Made by a program: the position numbers and the translations under genes. DNA of 64,000 nucleotides, taken from assembly GCF_003206615.1 (NCBI RefSeq), contig NZ_PZJW01000005.1:124001-188000 (forward strand), in the 5' to 3' direction. Within the stretch, counting starts at the first letter, position 1. Each line of letters opens with the position of its first letter. This DNA is from Salinicola acroporae (GTDB lineage: Bacteria; Pseudomonadota; Gammaproteobacteria; Pseudomonadales; Halomonadaceae). This document shows positions 53,180 through 61,170 of this stretch, piece after piece. The notes under the pieces were generated by a model. The model saw nothing but the letters and a program-made list of their open reading frames with translations, was not told where the DNA came from and searched no databases.

Positions 53180-53713
53180 TCAGCGCCTGTCGGCTAACGA
53201 CCGCTTCTCGAGTTTCAGCACCGCCTCGTTGACCACCTGCTCGAGGGTACCGGCGATATCGACGGTGACCGCCTCATCCTCGCCGGGCGCCTCGAGAGTC
53301 GCCAGCTGGCTGTCCAGCATCGCCTCACCCTTGAAGAAGTGATCGCGGCGCGACTGGATCCGTTGCAGCAGCAGCTCGCGGCTTCCAGCGAGATGCACGA
53401 AGGTCAGCGCTTCATCGCCCTGGCGCAGCGTATCGCGATAGCGTTTCTTGAGCGCAGAGCAGCCGATGACCAGCGTCTCGTCCTCGACCCGGGCCTCGGC
53501 CAGAAACACCGCCAGTCGCTCCAGCCAACCGGCCCGATCGTCGTCGTCGAGGGGTTCGCCGCGCGACATCTTGGCGACGCTTTCCGGCGAGTGGTAGTCA
53601 TCTCCATCGAGGAAGCGCCCTCCCAGAGCGGTTGCCAGCCGTTGCCCGACTTCGGTCTTGCCGCAGCTGGATACGCCCATTACGACGATGCGCCGACTCA
53701 TCTTTGCGTCCAT
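53180..53713 (-). CDS. gntK: Gluconokinase
   Basis: 177 residues. Phosphorylates D-gluconate to 6-phosphogluconate. The P-loop reads GVSSCGKT (13-20) in place of the usual GVSGSGKS; the Lys is kept. FLDGDDYHSPESVAKM and CSALKKRYRDTLR are conserved family motifs. GGAAGG precedes the ATG at 53713. It diverges from gntP, and both share the operator at 53894. Confidence 0.92.
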   Translation of the reverse strand: MDAKMSRRIVVMGVSSCGKTEVGQRLATALGGRFLDGDDYHSPESVAKMSRGEPLDDDDRAGWLERLAVFLAEARVEDETLVIGCSALKKRYRDTLRQGDEALTFVHLAGSRELLLQRIQSRRDHFFKGEAMLDSQLATLEAPGEDEAVTVDIAGTLEQVVNEAVLKLEKRSLADRR

Positions 53714-54001
53714 GACGTTGCCTTCCGATTGGTACCAGGGTTGCTACGTAGGTAGCGACTACATCGGTAAACGATACCTCTGTGACTGGTACAGGGTGAT
53801 TGGTGCCGTGCGCGCTTGCCGGCCTGGCAATGGCCTATCCCGATTGGATAGAGGTTGTCTCTACACCTTTAGGCGCATTGTTGGGACCGATCTGTTACCG
53901 GTAACATCCATTCTCGCCAACTCCACCGCGAAGCACAACGCCACCAATGGCGTATATCCGGCCTCCGACGCCGCGTGCTTTCACCAAGGAATGTCGTCGA
54001 C
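53714..54001. promoter_or_regulatory. gntK-gntP divergent promoter region
   Basis: 288 bp. It contains the perfect operator GTTACCGGTAAC at 53894-53905, extended by one base pair each side (TGTTACCGGTAACA), 96 bp before gntP and 180 bp before gntK. A weaker dyad GCTAC-4-GTAGC lies at 53743-53756, close to the gntK start. Both genes should be de-repressed together by gluconate. Confidence 0.75.
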
Positions 54002-55348
54002 ATGGATAGCCCAACTTCTCTCATACTCGCCGCGCTGGGCAGCATCATCATGCTGCTTTATCTGGTCATGAAGCTGCGCCTGCACGCCTTCGTCGCGCTG
54101 CTCGTCGTCAGTGGTCTGGTCGGGCTGGCCACCGGCATGAACGTCGACCAACTGCTGGATACGGTCGAGAAGGGCATGGGCGGTACGCTTGGCTTCGTCG
54201 CCACCGTGGTCGGCCTGGGCGCGATGTTCGGCAAGATGCTGGAGGTCTCCGGCGGGGTCGACCGCCTCGCCAGCACACTGCTCGACAAGTTCGGCGAGAA
54301 CCGCTCGCAGTGGGCAATGGGGGTCACAGGTTTCCTCGTCGCGATTCCGGTATTCCTCGATGTCGCCTTCATCATCCTGGTACCACTGATCTATGCCCTC
54401 ACCCGCCGCACCGGCCGCTCGTTGCTCTATTACGGCATTCCGCTGCTGGCCGGGCTCGCGGTGACGCATTCTTTCATTCCGCCGACGCCGGGGCCGATCG
54501 CGGTGGCCAAGCTGATCGGTGCCGATCTCGGCTACGTGATCCTGTTCGGGGCGATCTGCGGCCTGCCGGCCATGATCATTGCCGGCCCGCTGTTCGGGCG
54601 CTGGATCGCCAAGCGCATCGATGCCCAGATCCCGGATTACATGGAGCTGCCGAAAAGCGATATCGATACCGCCGGCCTGCCCAGCTTCAAGCTGATCCTG
54701 TCGATCATCCTGCTGCCGCTGGCCCTGATCGTCCTCAACACCGTCTCCGGCGTGATCCTGCCGGCGGACAGCCCGGTGCTGGCCGCACTGACCTTCCTCG
54801 GTCACCCCTTCGTGGCGTTGACCCTGGCCACGCTGCTCGCCTTCACCCTGCTGGGGACGCGCCGCGGCATGAAGCGGGAGCAGGTGATGGAAGTCGCCAC
54901 CAAGGCGCTGGAACCGGCCGGCATCATCATTCTGGTCACCGGTGCCGGCGGCGTGTTCAAGCAGGTGCTGATCGATTCCGGCGTCGGTGAAGTGATGGGC
55001 AACATCATGGCCGAAAGCGCCCTGCCGCCGATCCTGCTGGCTTTCCTGATCTCCACCGCGGTCCGCGTGATCCAGGGCTCGGCCACCGTCGCGATGATCA
55101 CCGCCGCCGGCCTGATGGCACCGGTGATCACCACGCTGAATCTCGACGGCCCGGTGCTCGGCCTGCTGGTCATCGCGATCGCTTCCGGCGCCACGGTGCT
55201 GAGCCACGTCAACGACTCCGGCTTCTGGCTGGTCAACCGTTACTTCGGTCTCACCGAGGCGCAGACGCTCAAGAGCTGGACGGTGATGGAGACGATCATC
55301 GGTCTGACCGGGCTGGTCATGGCGCTGATCGTGGGCCTGTTCGTCTGA
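54002..55348 (+). CDS. gntP: GntP-family gluconate:H+ symporter
   Basis: 448 residues from the ATG at 54002, the usual family length; an upstream in-frame ATG gives nine extra polar residues. About 12 hydrophobic segments. The motifs GLGAMFGKMLEVSGGVDRLA, HSFIPPTPGPIAVAKLIGAD and LSHVNDSGFWLVNRYFG are diagnostic of GntP-type gluconate carriers. It imports gluconate for GntK. It ends in a terminator shared with cca. Confidence 0.92.
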   Translation: MDSPTSLILAALGSIIMLLYLVMKLRLHAFVALLVVSGLVGLATGMNVDQLLDTVEKGMGGTLGFVATVVGLGAMFGKMLEVSGGVDRLASTLLDKFGENRSQWAMGVTGFLVAIPVFLDVAFIILVPLIYALTRRTGRSLLYYGIPLLAGLAVTHSFIPPTPGPIAVAKLIGADLGYVILFGAICGLPAMIIAGPLFGRWIAKRIDAQIPDYMELPKSDIDTAGLPSFKLILSIILLPLALIVLNTVSGVILPADSPVLAALTFLGHPFVALTLATLLAFTLLGTRRGMKREQVMEVATKALEPAGIIILVTGAGGVFKQVLIDSGVGEVMGNIMAESALPPILLAFLISTAVRVIQGSATVAMITAAGLMAPVITTLNLDGPVLGLLVIAIASGATVLSHVNDSGFWLVNRYFGLTEAQTLKSWTVMETIIGLTGLVMALIVGLFV

Positions 55349-55372
55349 CCCGATCCTAGGCCATCAAAACGC

Positions 55373-55413
55373 AAAACGCCCGCTGCGGGGTTCCGAACCC
55401 TGCAGCGGGCGTT
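55373..55413. terminator. Bidirectional terminator between gntP and cca
   Basis: A 13-bp perfect stem (55373-55385 with 55401-55413) continues through a G-T pair into a further 5-bp stem with a CCG loop. A-rich flank on the left and TTT on the right allow it to work for both converging genes. Confidence 0.88.
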
Positions 55414-55430
55414 TCGCTGTCACGGGCTCG

Positions 55431-56588
55431 CTAGCGGGGTGCCAGCGCCTCCCGCACCGTCGCCTCCCGGCGCCGGGACAACTCCTCGCCCAGCGCCGGT
55501 CCACGAAACCCTTCATCGAGCAGGGCTTTGGGCAGGATCTGGGAGGCCAGCCGCCAGGCCAGTGCCAGATCGTCCGCCAGCTCGCCGTCGTCATGGGCGA
55601 TCAGGGCCAGCAACGGCGAGACGCGCTCGGGCCGTCGCCAGGCGTCGATCCCGTCCAGCCAGGTCATGATCGCGTCGGCACGATCCTCTTCGCCTTCGGG
55701 CCGCTGGCCACCGATGCGATGACGCAATCGGCAAGACAGGGACGCCAGCCGCATGGCATCCCGGAAGGCGTTGGGCGCCTTGACGGCATCGTTGAGCCGG
55801 GTCTGCTCTTCATCCACGAGGTGCTCGCCGAGCCGCGCCCAGCGCCATAGCGCCACGCTGTGGGAAGCGGATTCGTCGGGGACCGGCTCGAGTCGCGCCA
55901 GCGCCTCGGGTAGCGACGGCGTCGCCAGTGGCGGCATCAGCACCGCCAGCGCCCCGCACGCTTCCAGCGTCTGGAAATAGGCGGCAGGGTCGACTTCGCC
56001 CAGCGCCTTGTGCGTCTCCGTCCACACCCGCTCGGCGACCAGATACCGCATTTCACCGCTGTCGGTGAGCTGGCGCATCAACGCCATCGTCTCCGCGGCG
56101 ATGGTGAAACCAAGCTTGCGGTAACGCGCCAGGAAGCGCGCCGCACGCAACACCCGCAACGGGTCCTCGATGAACGCGGCCGAGACATGCCTGAGCCTCC
56201 TGGCCGCAAGATCGTCGGCGCCGCCATAGGGGTCGACCAGTTCGCCCGTCGGGGTCTCGGCCATGGCGTTGATGGTGAAATCCCGTCGCGCCAGATCGGC
56301 TTCCAGCGTCACCTCGGGGCTGGCGTGCACCTCGAACCCGGTGTAGCCGTGGCCCTGCTTGCGCTCGGTACGGGCCAGCGCGTACTCCTCGTGGGTATCG
56401 GGATGCAGGAAGACCGGAAAATCGCGACCGACGGGCTTGAACCCGCGCTGGCGCAGGGCCTCCGGCGTGGCGCCGACCACCACCCAGTCACGATCGCCCA
56501 CCGGCCAGCCCAAACGGGCGTCGCGAACGGCGCCACCCACCAGGTAGACCTCCAGCCCGTCGAGACGGGGATCGCGGGGCATGCTCAT
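55431..56588 (-). CDS. cca: CCA-adding tRNA nucleotidyltransferase
   Basis: 385 residues, class II nucleotidyltransferase. The catalytic core is [12 protein letters not shown] and the DxD motif in [26 protein letters not shown] and [16 protein letters not shown] are the nucleotide-selecting motifs. It adds or repairs the 3' CCA of tRNAs. The protein has the length expected for a form without the full HD phosphohydrolase tail of E. coli Cca (412 residues). It is the last gene of the lptD-to-cca run, 12 bp after glpE. Confidence 0.9.
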   Translation of the reverse strand: MSMPRDPRLDGLEVYLVGGAVRDARLGWPVGDRDWVVVGATPEALRQRGFKPVGRDFPVFLHPDTHEEYALARTERKQGHGYTGFEVHASPEVTLEADLARRDFTINAMAETPTGELVDPYGGADDLAARRLRHVSAAFIEDPLRVLRAARFLARYRKLGFTIAAETMALMRQLTDSGEMRYLVAERVWTETHKALGEVDPAAYFQTLEACGALAVLMPPLATPSLPEALARLEPVPDESASHSVALWRWARLGEHLVDEEQTRLNDAVKAPNAFRDAMRLASLSCRLRHRIGGQRPEGEEDRADAIMTWLDGIDAWRRPERVSPLLALIAHDDGELADDLALAWRLASQILPKALLDEGFRGPALGEELSRRREATVREALAPR

Positions 56589-56600
56589 GTCGCGAGACCG

Positions 56601-56927
56601 CTAGCGTTCGACATGGTCGGGCCGGCGATGCGCCCAGTCGACGAACCCGCCATCCAGGCTGTAGACCTCGTCGAAGCCCTGCCCGGCAAGCCAGGAGGCG
56701 GCCTGTTGACTGGAGTGACCGTGATAGCAGACCACCACCACGGGCGTGTCGCCGGGCGTCTTGTCCACCAGTTCCGCCACCGTGGTATTGTCGAGGTGGT
56801 AGCTGCCGGGGATGTGGCCCTGGGCAAAACTCATGGGGTCGCGAATGTCGACGAGCTTGAACGAGCGTCCTTCGCTCAGCCACTGTGCCAGCGTCGTCGG
56901 ATCGAGATGGGCGAAAGACTGGGTCAT
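56601..56927 (-). CDS. glpE: Thiosulfate sulfurtransferase GlpE (rhodanese)
   Basis: 108 residues, a single rhodanese domain. The active-site loop is VVCYHGHSSQQAASWL with the catalytic Cys near residue 67. It transfers sulfane sulfur from thiosulfate to cyanide or thioredoxin in the cytoplasm. Length equals E. coli GlpE. Position between apaH and cca is conserved in this lineage; no glycerol-phosphate gene is near. Confidence 0.88.
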   Translation of the reverse strand: MTQSFAHLDPTTLAQWLSEGRSFKLVDIRDPMSFAQGHIPGSYHLDNTTVAELVDKTPGDTPVVVVCYHGHSSQQAASWLAGQGFDEVYSLDGGFVDWAHRRPDHVER

Positions 56928-56976
56928 GAATCACTCCTGAAAAGGCTTGACTGTAGGCGACCGGCAGCGTAACCGC

Positions 56977-57798
56977 TCATCGGTCTGCCGAGCGGGACGG
57001 CACCGAGATCCGCTCGCCGCTATCGAGATCGAGGGCGGTCAGGGACCCGCCCCATACGCAGCCGGTATCCAGCGCTTGCGCGTCAACCCTGGCCCCTGGG
57101 GTGCGCCCCTCCAGCGCGGCCCAATGGCCGAACAGCAGCATCAGGTCGTCGGCGCGGGGATAGGTGAACCAGGGAGCATAACCCGCCGGCGCGCTGTCCA
57201 GTCCCTCCTTGGCGGCAAAATCCAGGGTGCCGTCGCCGTCGATGAAGCGCATGCGGGTGAAGACGTTGACAATGGCCCGGATACGATCCGTGCCGGTCAG
57301 GTCGGGCTCGAAGCGGGCCGGATGGTTGCCGTACATCACGCTCAGAAAAGCATCCACGTCGTCCGATCGCAAGACCGCTTCCGCCTCCGCCGCCAATTCG
57401 CTCGCCCGGGCGAGCGACCATCGCGGCAGCAGCCCGGCATGGGTCATCACGCAACGGCGCGCGGGGTCGGCGACCAGCAGCGGCTGATGGCGCAGCCATT
57501 CGAGCATCTGGTGCCGGTCCGGGGCTTCGAGAATATCGCTCAGGGTGTCGTTGCGCTTGAGCTTGCCATGGCCCCGCGCGACAGCCAGCAGGTGCAGATC
57601 GTGATTGCCCAGCACTACGCTGGCGGCACCGTCCAGCGCGACGCTCCTGCGCAGGCAACCCAGCGAATCGGGGCCGCGGTTGACCAGGTCACCGGCCAGC
57701 CACAGGCGATCCCGTGAGGGCGAGAAGTCGAGCTGCTCGAGCAGGGCTTCGAATTCGGCGTGACAGCCCTGCAGGTCGCCGATTGCGTAGGTCGCCAT
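56977..57798 (-). CDS. apaH: Symmetrical bis(5'-nucleosyl)-tetraphosphatase
   Basis: 273 residues. Metallophosphatase motifs GDLQGCHAEFEALL, LAGDLVNRGPDSLG and VLGNHDLHLLA supply the two-metal site; MTHAGLLPRW is the next motif. It splits Ap4A to two ADP and helps de-cap Np4-capped RNA. It follows apaG by 83 bp, as in many gammaproteobacteria. Confidence 0.94.
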   Translation of the reverse strand: MATYAIGDLQGCHAEFEALLEQLDFSPSRDRLWLAGDLVNRGPDSLGCLRRSVALDGAASVVLGNHDLHLLAVARGHGKLKRNDTLSDILEAPDRHQMLEWLRHQPLLVADPARRCVMTHAGLLPRWSLARASELAAEAEAVLRSDDVDAFLSVMYGNHPARFEPDLTGTDRIRAIVNVFTRMRFIDGDGTLDFAAKEGLDSAPAGYAPWFTYPRADDLMLLFGHWAALEGRTPGARVDAQALDTGCVWGGSLTALDLDSGERISVPSRSADR

Positions 57799-57881
57799 GC
57801 GCTTCCTCGTGTTGGTGGTGCGGCTCCGTTGCGCGATCCGCGCCGGCGCAGCGGTGGACGTGAATGGCGATCGTCCGCCGC

Positions 57882-58265
57882 TCAGTGGACCTGATTGGGG
57901 CCGGCCAGGCGAAACGGCGCGATGGCGACATCAAAGGTGGCCTGGCTGGCCAGATCGATACAGGTATAACTGCCCTGCATGACGCCGACGGGACATTCGA
58001 TCACCGCACGGCTGGTATAGCGAAAGCTGTGCCCGGCGGTGATCGTCGGCTGCTTGCCGACCACCCCGTTGCCCCGCACTTCCTGCACCTTGCCGTGGCC
58101 CTGGGTGATCTTCCAGTAACGCGACAGCAACTGCACGCTGCGGTCGGAGTGATTGTGCACGGTCACCGTGTAGCTGAACACGAAACGGTTGTCGCCGGGC
58201 GACGATTCGTCCTCGCGAAACGCCGGCTCGACGTCGACGGTGACGGCGGGTGCGATCTCGCTCAT
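57882..58265 (-). CDS. apaG: ApaG protein
   Basis: 127 residues from the ATG at 58265, which overlaps the rsmA stop by 4 bp (ATGA). The fold is the single immunoglobulin-like ApaG domain: NRFVFSYTVTVHNHSDRSVQL, GNGVVGKQPTITAG and PVGVMQGSYTCIDL are conserved. It has been linked to Co2+/Mg2+ tolerance; its exact role is unresolved. Confidence 0.92.
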   Translation of the reverse strand: MSEIAPAVTVDVEPAFREDESSPGDNRFVFSYTVTVHNHSDRSVQLLSRYWKITQGHGKVQEVRGNGVVGKQPTITAGHSFRYTSRAVIECPVGVMQGSYTCIDLASQATFDVAIAPFRLAGPNQVH

Positions 58266-59110
58266 GAACACGTCTCCGTGGCGGCAGGGTTCTCGGGCTG
58301 GAGACCCGCGAGATGGTTGCTGATGGCGACGAACTCCTCGACCCGCAGCGTCTGTGGCCGACGGCCCGGGTCGATCCCCAGCGCCGCCAGTGCCTCCGCG
58401 TCGATCATCCCCTTGAGATTGTTGCGCAGGGTCTTGCGACGCTGACCGAACGCCTCTCTCACCACATCGGCAAAGTGGGCCTCGTCGAGGGCCGGTGAAG
58501 GCAACTCGGCATGAGGCGTCAGCCGCACGATCGCCGAATCCACCTTGGGTTGCGGCACGAAGGCGCCGGGCGGCACCACGAACAGCGACTCGACCGCGCA
58601 GTGATACTGGGTCATCACCGACAGCCGACCCCAATCGGGCCCGCCGGGCTCGGCGGCAAGGCGCTCGACGACCTCCTTCTGCAGCATGAAATGCATGTCC
58701 CGGATGGCGCCGCGGGCCGACAGCAGATGGAAGATCAGCGGCGTCGAGATGTTGTAAGGCAGATTGCCCACGACGCGCAGCGGACGGCCATCCTGCTGCG
58801 ATAGCGCATGGAAATCGAACTTGAGCGCATCCCCCTCGTGAATCGTGAACTCGGGGTAGTCATAGAACTGCACCCGCAGGCCGGGGATCAGATCGCGATC
58901 CAGCTCGATCACTTCCAGCGCGCCGGTAGCCTCGAGTAGCGGGCCGGTCAGGGCGCCCTGGCCGGGGCCGATCTCGACCAGGCGCTCGCCACTGCGGGGC
59001 CCGATGGCCCGGACGATGCGCGAGATCACGCCGCCGTCGCGGAGAAAGTTCTGGCCGAACCGTTTCCGGGCGCGAGGCATCGGTGAACGATCGGAGGAGC
59101 GTGTAGCCAT
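58262..59110 (-). CDS. rsmA: 16S rRNA (adenine1518/1519-N6)-dimethyltransferase
   Basis: 282 residues. RKRFGQNFL opens the KsgA fold; EIGPGQGALT is the SAM motif and NLPYNIS the adenine-binding NLPY motif. It dimethylates two adenines in helix 45 during 30S maturation. It starts 15 bp after pdxA and is coupled to apaG. Confidence 0.95.
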   Translation of the reverse strand: MATRSSDRSPMPRARKRFGQNFLRDGGVISRIVRAIGPRSGERLVEIGPGQGALTGPLLEATGALEVIELDRDLIPGLRVQFYDYPEFTIHEGDALKFDFHALSQQDGRPLRVVGNLPYNISTPLIFHLLSARGAIRDMHFMLQKEVVERLAAEPGGPDWGRLSVMTQYHCAVESLFVVPPGAFVPQPKVDSAIVRLTPHAELPSPALDEAHFADVVREAFGQRRKTLRNNLKGMIDAEALAALGIDPGRRPQTLRVEEFVAISNHLAGLQPENPAATETCS

Positions 59111-59125
59111 GACAACAAGATTCCT

Positions 59126-60133
59126 TCAGTGAGCGCGGGCGGTCATCTGCCGAGCCACCTGCAGCGCGACCCGGAGGCTACCCACTTCGGCCAGGCCGGT
59201 GCCAGCGAGATCCAAGGCAGTACCGTGGTCGACAGAAGTGCGGACCATCCCCAGGCCCAGGGTGATATTGGCGGCCTGGCCGAATCCGGCGTACTTGAGT
59301 ACCGGCAGGCCCTGATCGTGATACATCGCCAGCACGGCATCGGCATGATCGAGATGACGGGGTGTGAACAGCGTATCCGCCGGCAGCGGCCCCACCAGGT
59401 CGAGGCCCTCGTCGCGCAGCCGCGCCAACGTCGGCGCGATGACCTCGATCTCCTCGCGTCCCAGGTGCCCGTCCTCCCCGGCGTGGGGGTTGAGCCCACA
59501 GACGAGGATCCGGGGCGACGCGATGCCGAAGCGCCGGGTCAGCTCCGCCGCCAGGACCCGGATGACACGAGTCAGGCCCGCGTCGGTGATCGCCTCGGCT
59601 ACCCGGGAGAGCGGCAGATGGGTGGTCGCCAGCGCGACCCGCAGCGGCCGGGAAGTGCGTTCGGTGGCAAGCATCATCACCACCTCCTCGACACCGCAGG
59701 CGTCGCGAAGATACTCGGTATGGCCGGTGAAGCCGGGGTATCCGCCCTCGATGATCGCTCCCTTGTGAAGCGGCGCCGTCACCATGGCGTCGGCGGCCCC
59801 CCGCCGACAGGCCTCGATGGCGAGATCGAGCGTCTCCAGCACGTAGCCGGCGTTGGCGGGGTCCAGCCGGCCAGGCGTCGACGGCCTCGCCAGCGACACC
59901 GGCCAGACCGGCAGCCGACCGTCGCTGGGCGGCGGCAACTCCGCCCCTGGAGAGACGATCTCGAGTTCGATCGGCCAGCCGAGCAGCCGGGAACGCTCGG
60001 CCAGCAGGTCAGGGTCTCCCACGGCGACCACCGTCGCCGCCAGTTGCCGCCAGTCCCGGACCACCGCGAGCGCGAGTTCGGGGCCGACGCCAGCCGGTTC
60101 GCCGGTGGTCAGTGCCAATACCGGCAAGGTCAT
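59126..60133 (-). CDS. pdxA: 4-hydroxythreonine-4-phosphate dehydrogenase
   Basis: 335 residues. The N-terminal TTGEPAGVGPELAL and the metal-binding His in FTGHTEYLRDA are diagnostic; CGLNPHAGEDGHLG and YHDQGLPVLKY are further conserved motifs. It acts in pyridoxal 5'-phosphate synthesis, oxidising 4-phosphohydroxythreonine. Its ATG overlaps the surA stop (TAATG). Several PLP enzymes in this window depend on its product. Confidence 0.95.
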   Translation of the reverse strand: MTLPVLALTTGEPAGVGPELALAVVRDWRQLAATVVAVGDPDLLAERSRLLGWPIELEIVSPGAELPPPSDGRLPVWPVSLARPSTPGRLDPANAGYVLETLDLAIEACRRGAADAMVTAPLHKGAIIEGGYPGFTGHTEYLRDACGVEEVVMMLATERTSRPLRVALATTHLPLSRVAEAITDAGLTRVIRVLAAELTRRFGIASPRILVCGLNPHAGEDGHLGREEIEVIAPTLARLRDEGLDLVGPLPADTLFTPRHLDHADAVLAMYHDQGLPVLKYAGFGQAANITLGLGMVRTSVDHGTALDLAGTGLAEVGSLRVALQVARQMTARAH

Positions 60134-61092
60134 TAGCCGTTGTCGAGACGGTTGTCGATATAGGCGCTGGCGCGAATCTCCTGCGTCCAGGCTTCCAGCT
60201 CGTCACTGACCTTGCGCTGGAAGATCGCCTGGCTGGCCTGGTCCCGGGTCATCTGTCCGCTGTCGCCACCACGGGTGTCGATCAGCTTGACCAGGTGGAA
60301 ACCGCTGGGGCTGCGAATCGGCTCGCTGACTTCCCCCTTGGACAGATCGGGGATCACGTCGGCGAAGATGGAGGGAATCTGCGCCGCCTGGCGCCAACCG
60401 AGATCCCCCCCCTGCAACGCCTGCGCGTCATCGGACTCGGCCACGGCCAGCTGCTGGAAGTCGGCGCCCTCCTGCAGTTGCTGATAGAGCTTCTGCGCCT
60501 CGGCCAGTGCCTGGGTCACCTGATCCGGCGTCGGCGACTGCGGCACGGCGATCAGGATCTGGGCGAGGTGGTAGGCGACATTGCTGTTCTCGCCGCGCTG
60601 CGCCAGAAAACGATCGACCTCGCGATCGGAGACCGTGACTCTGCTGGCGACGCGATCCTGCTGCACTTTTCGTATCAGCAACTCCCGGCGCACCTGCTCA
60701 CGCACTTCCGCCAGGGTCTGGCCCTGTTGCTCCAGCGTGTTCGCGAACTCGTCCAAGGTCATCCCGTTGTTCTGGGCGATACCGCGCATGGTGCTGTTGA
60801 GTTGGGTCTCGTCGATGCTCAGCTTCGCATTCTCGGCCATCTGCAACTCGATCTGTTCGGTGATCATGCGGTCCAACACCTGACGCTCCAGCGCCCGTTC
60901 CGGCGGCATCTGGATGTTGTTGGCCTGGAGCTGATCGCGCGCCTGGGCGACCCGCCGTTCGAGCTGGCTATGCATGATGGCATCGTCGTTGACCACGGCG
61001 ACGATACGATCCAGCTGCACCACTTCCGCCATCGCGGACAACGGCGACAGCAGCATTACCAGCGCCAGGGGGATCCATACTCTAGGACGCAT
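60133..61092 (-). CDS. surA: Periplasmic chaperone/peptidyl-prolyl isomerase SurA, one parvulin domain
   Basis: 319 residues from the ATG at 61092 (GAGAGGT site). The signal peptide ends at SAMA near residue 23. The N-terminal chaperone domain (VVQLDRIVAVVNDDAIMHSQ onward) and C-terminal helix (FQRKVSDELEAWTQEIR) are intact. Only one parvulin domain is visible (about 170-280; GGDLGWR, PSGFHLVKLID), whereas E. coli SurA (428 residues) has two. It escorts outer-membrane proteins, including LptD encoded just upstream. Confidence 0.92.
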   Translation of the reverse strand: MRPRVWIPLALVMLLSPLSAMAEVVQLDRIVAVVNDDAIMHSQLERRVAQARDQLQANNIQMPPERALERQVLDRMITEQIELQMAENAKLSIDETQLNSTMRGIAQNNGMTLDEFANTLEQQGQTLAEVREQVRRELLIRKVQQDRVASRVTVSDREVDRFLAQRGENSNVAYHLAQILIAVPQSPTPDQVTQALAEAQKLYQQLQEGADFQQLAVAESDDAQALQGGDLGWRQAAQIPSIFADVIPDLSKGEVSEPIRSPSGFHLVKLIDTRGGDSGQMTRDQASQAIFQRKVSDELEAWTQEIRASAYIDNRLDNG

Positions 61093-61170
61093 GCCTACCT
61101 CTCTTGCTTGATGGAAAGGCGAGCCGTTCGAGCTCGCCGTGAACATGGATTGATCGGAACAGTCGAGTCA

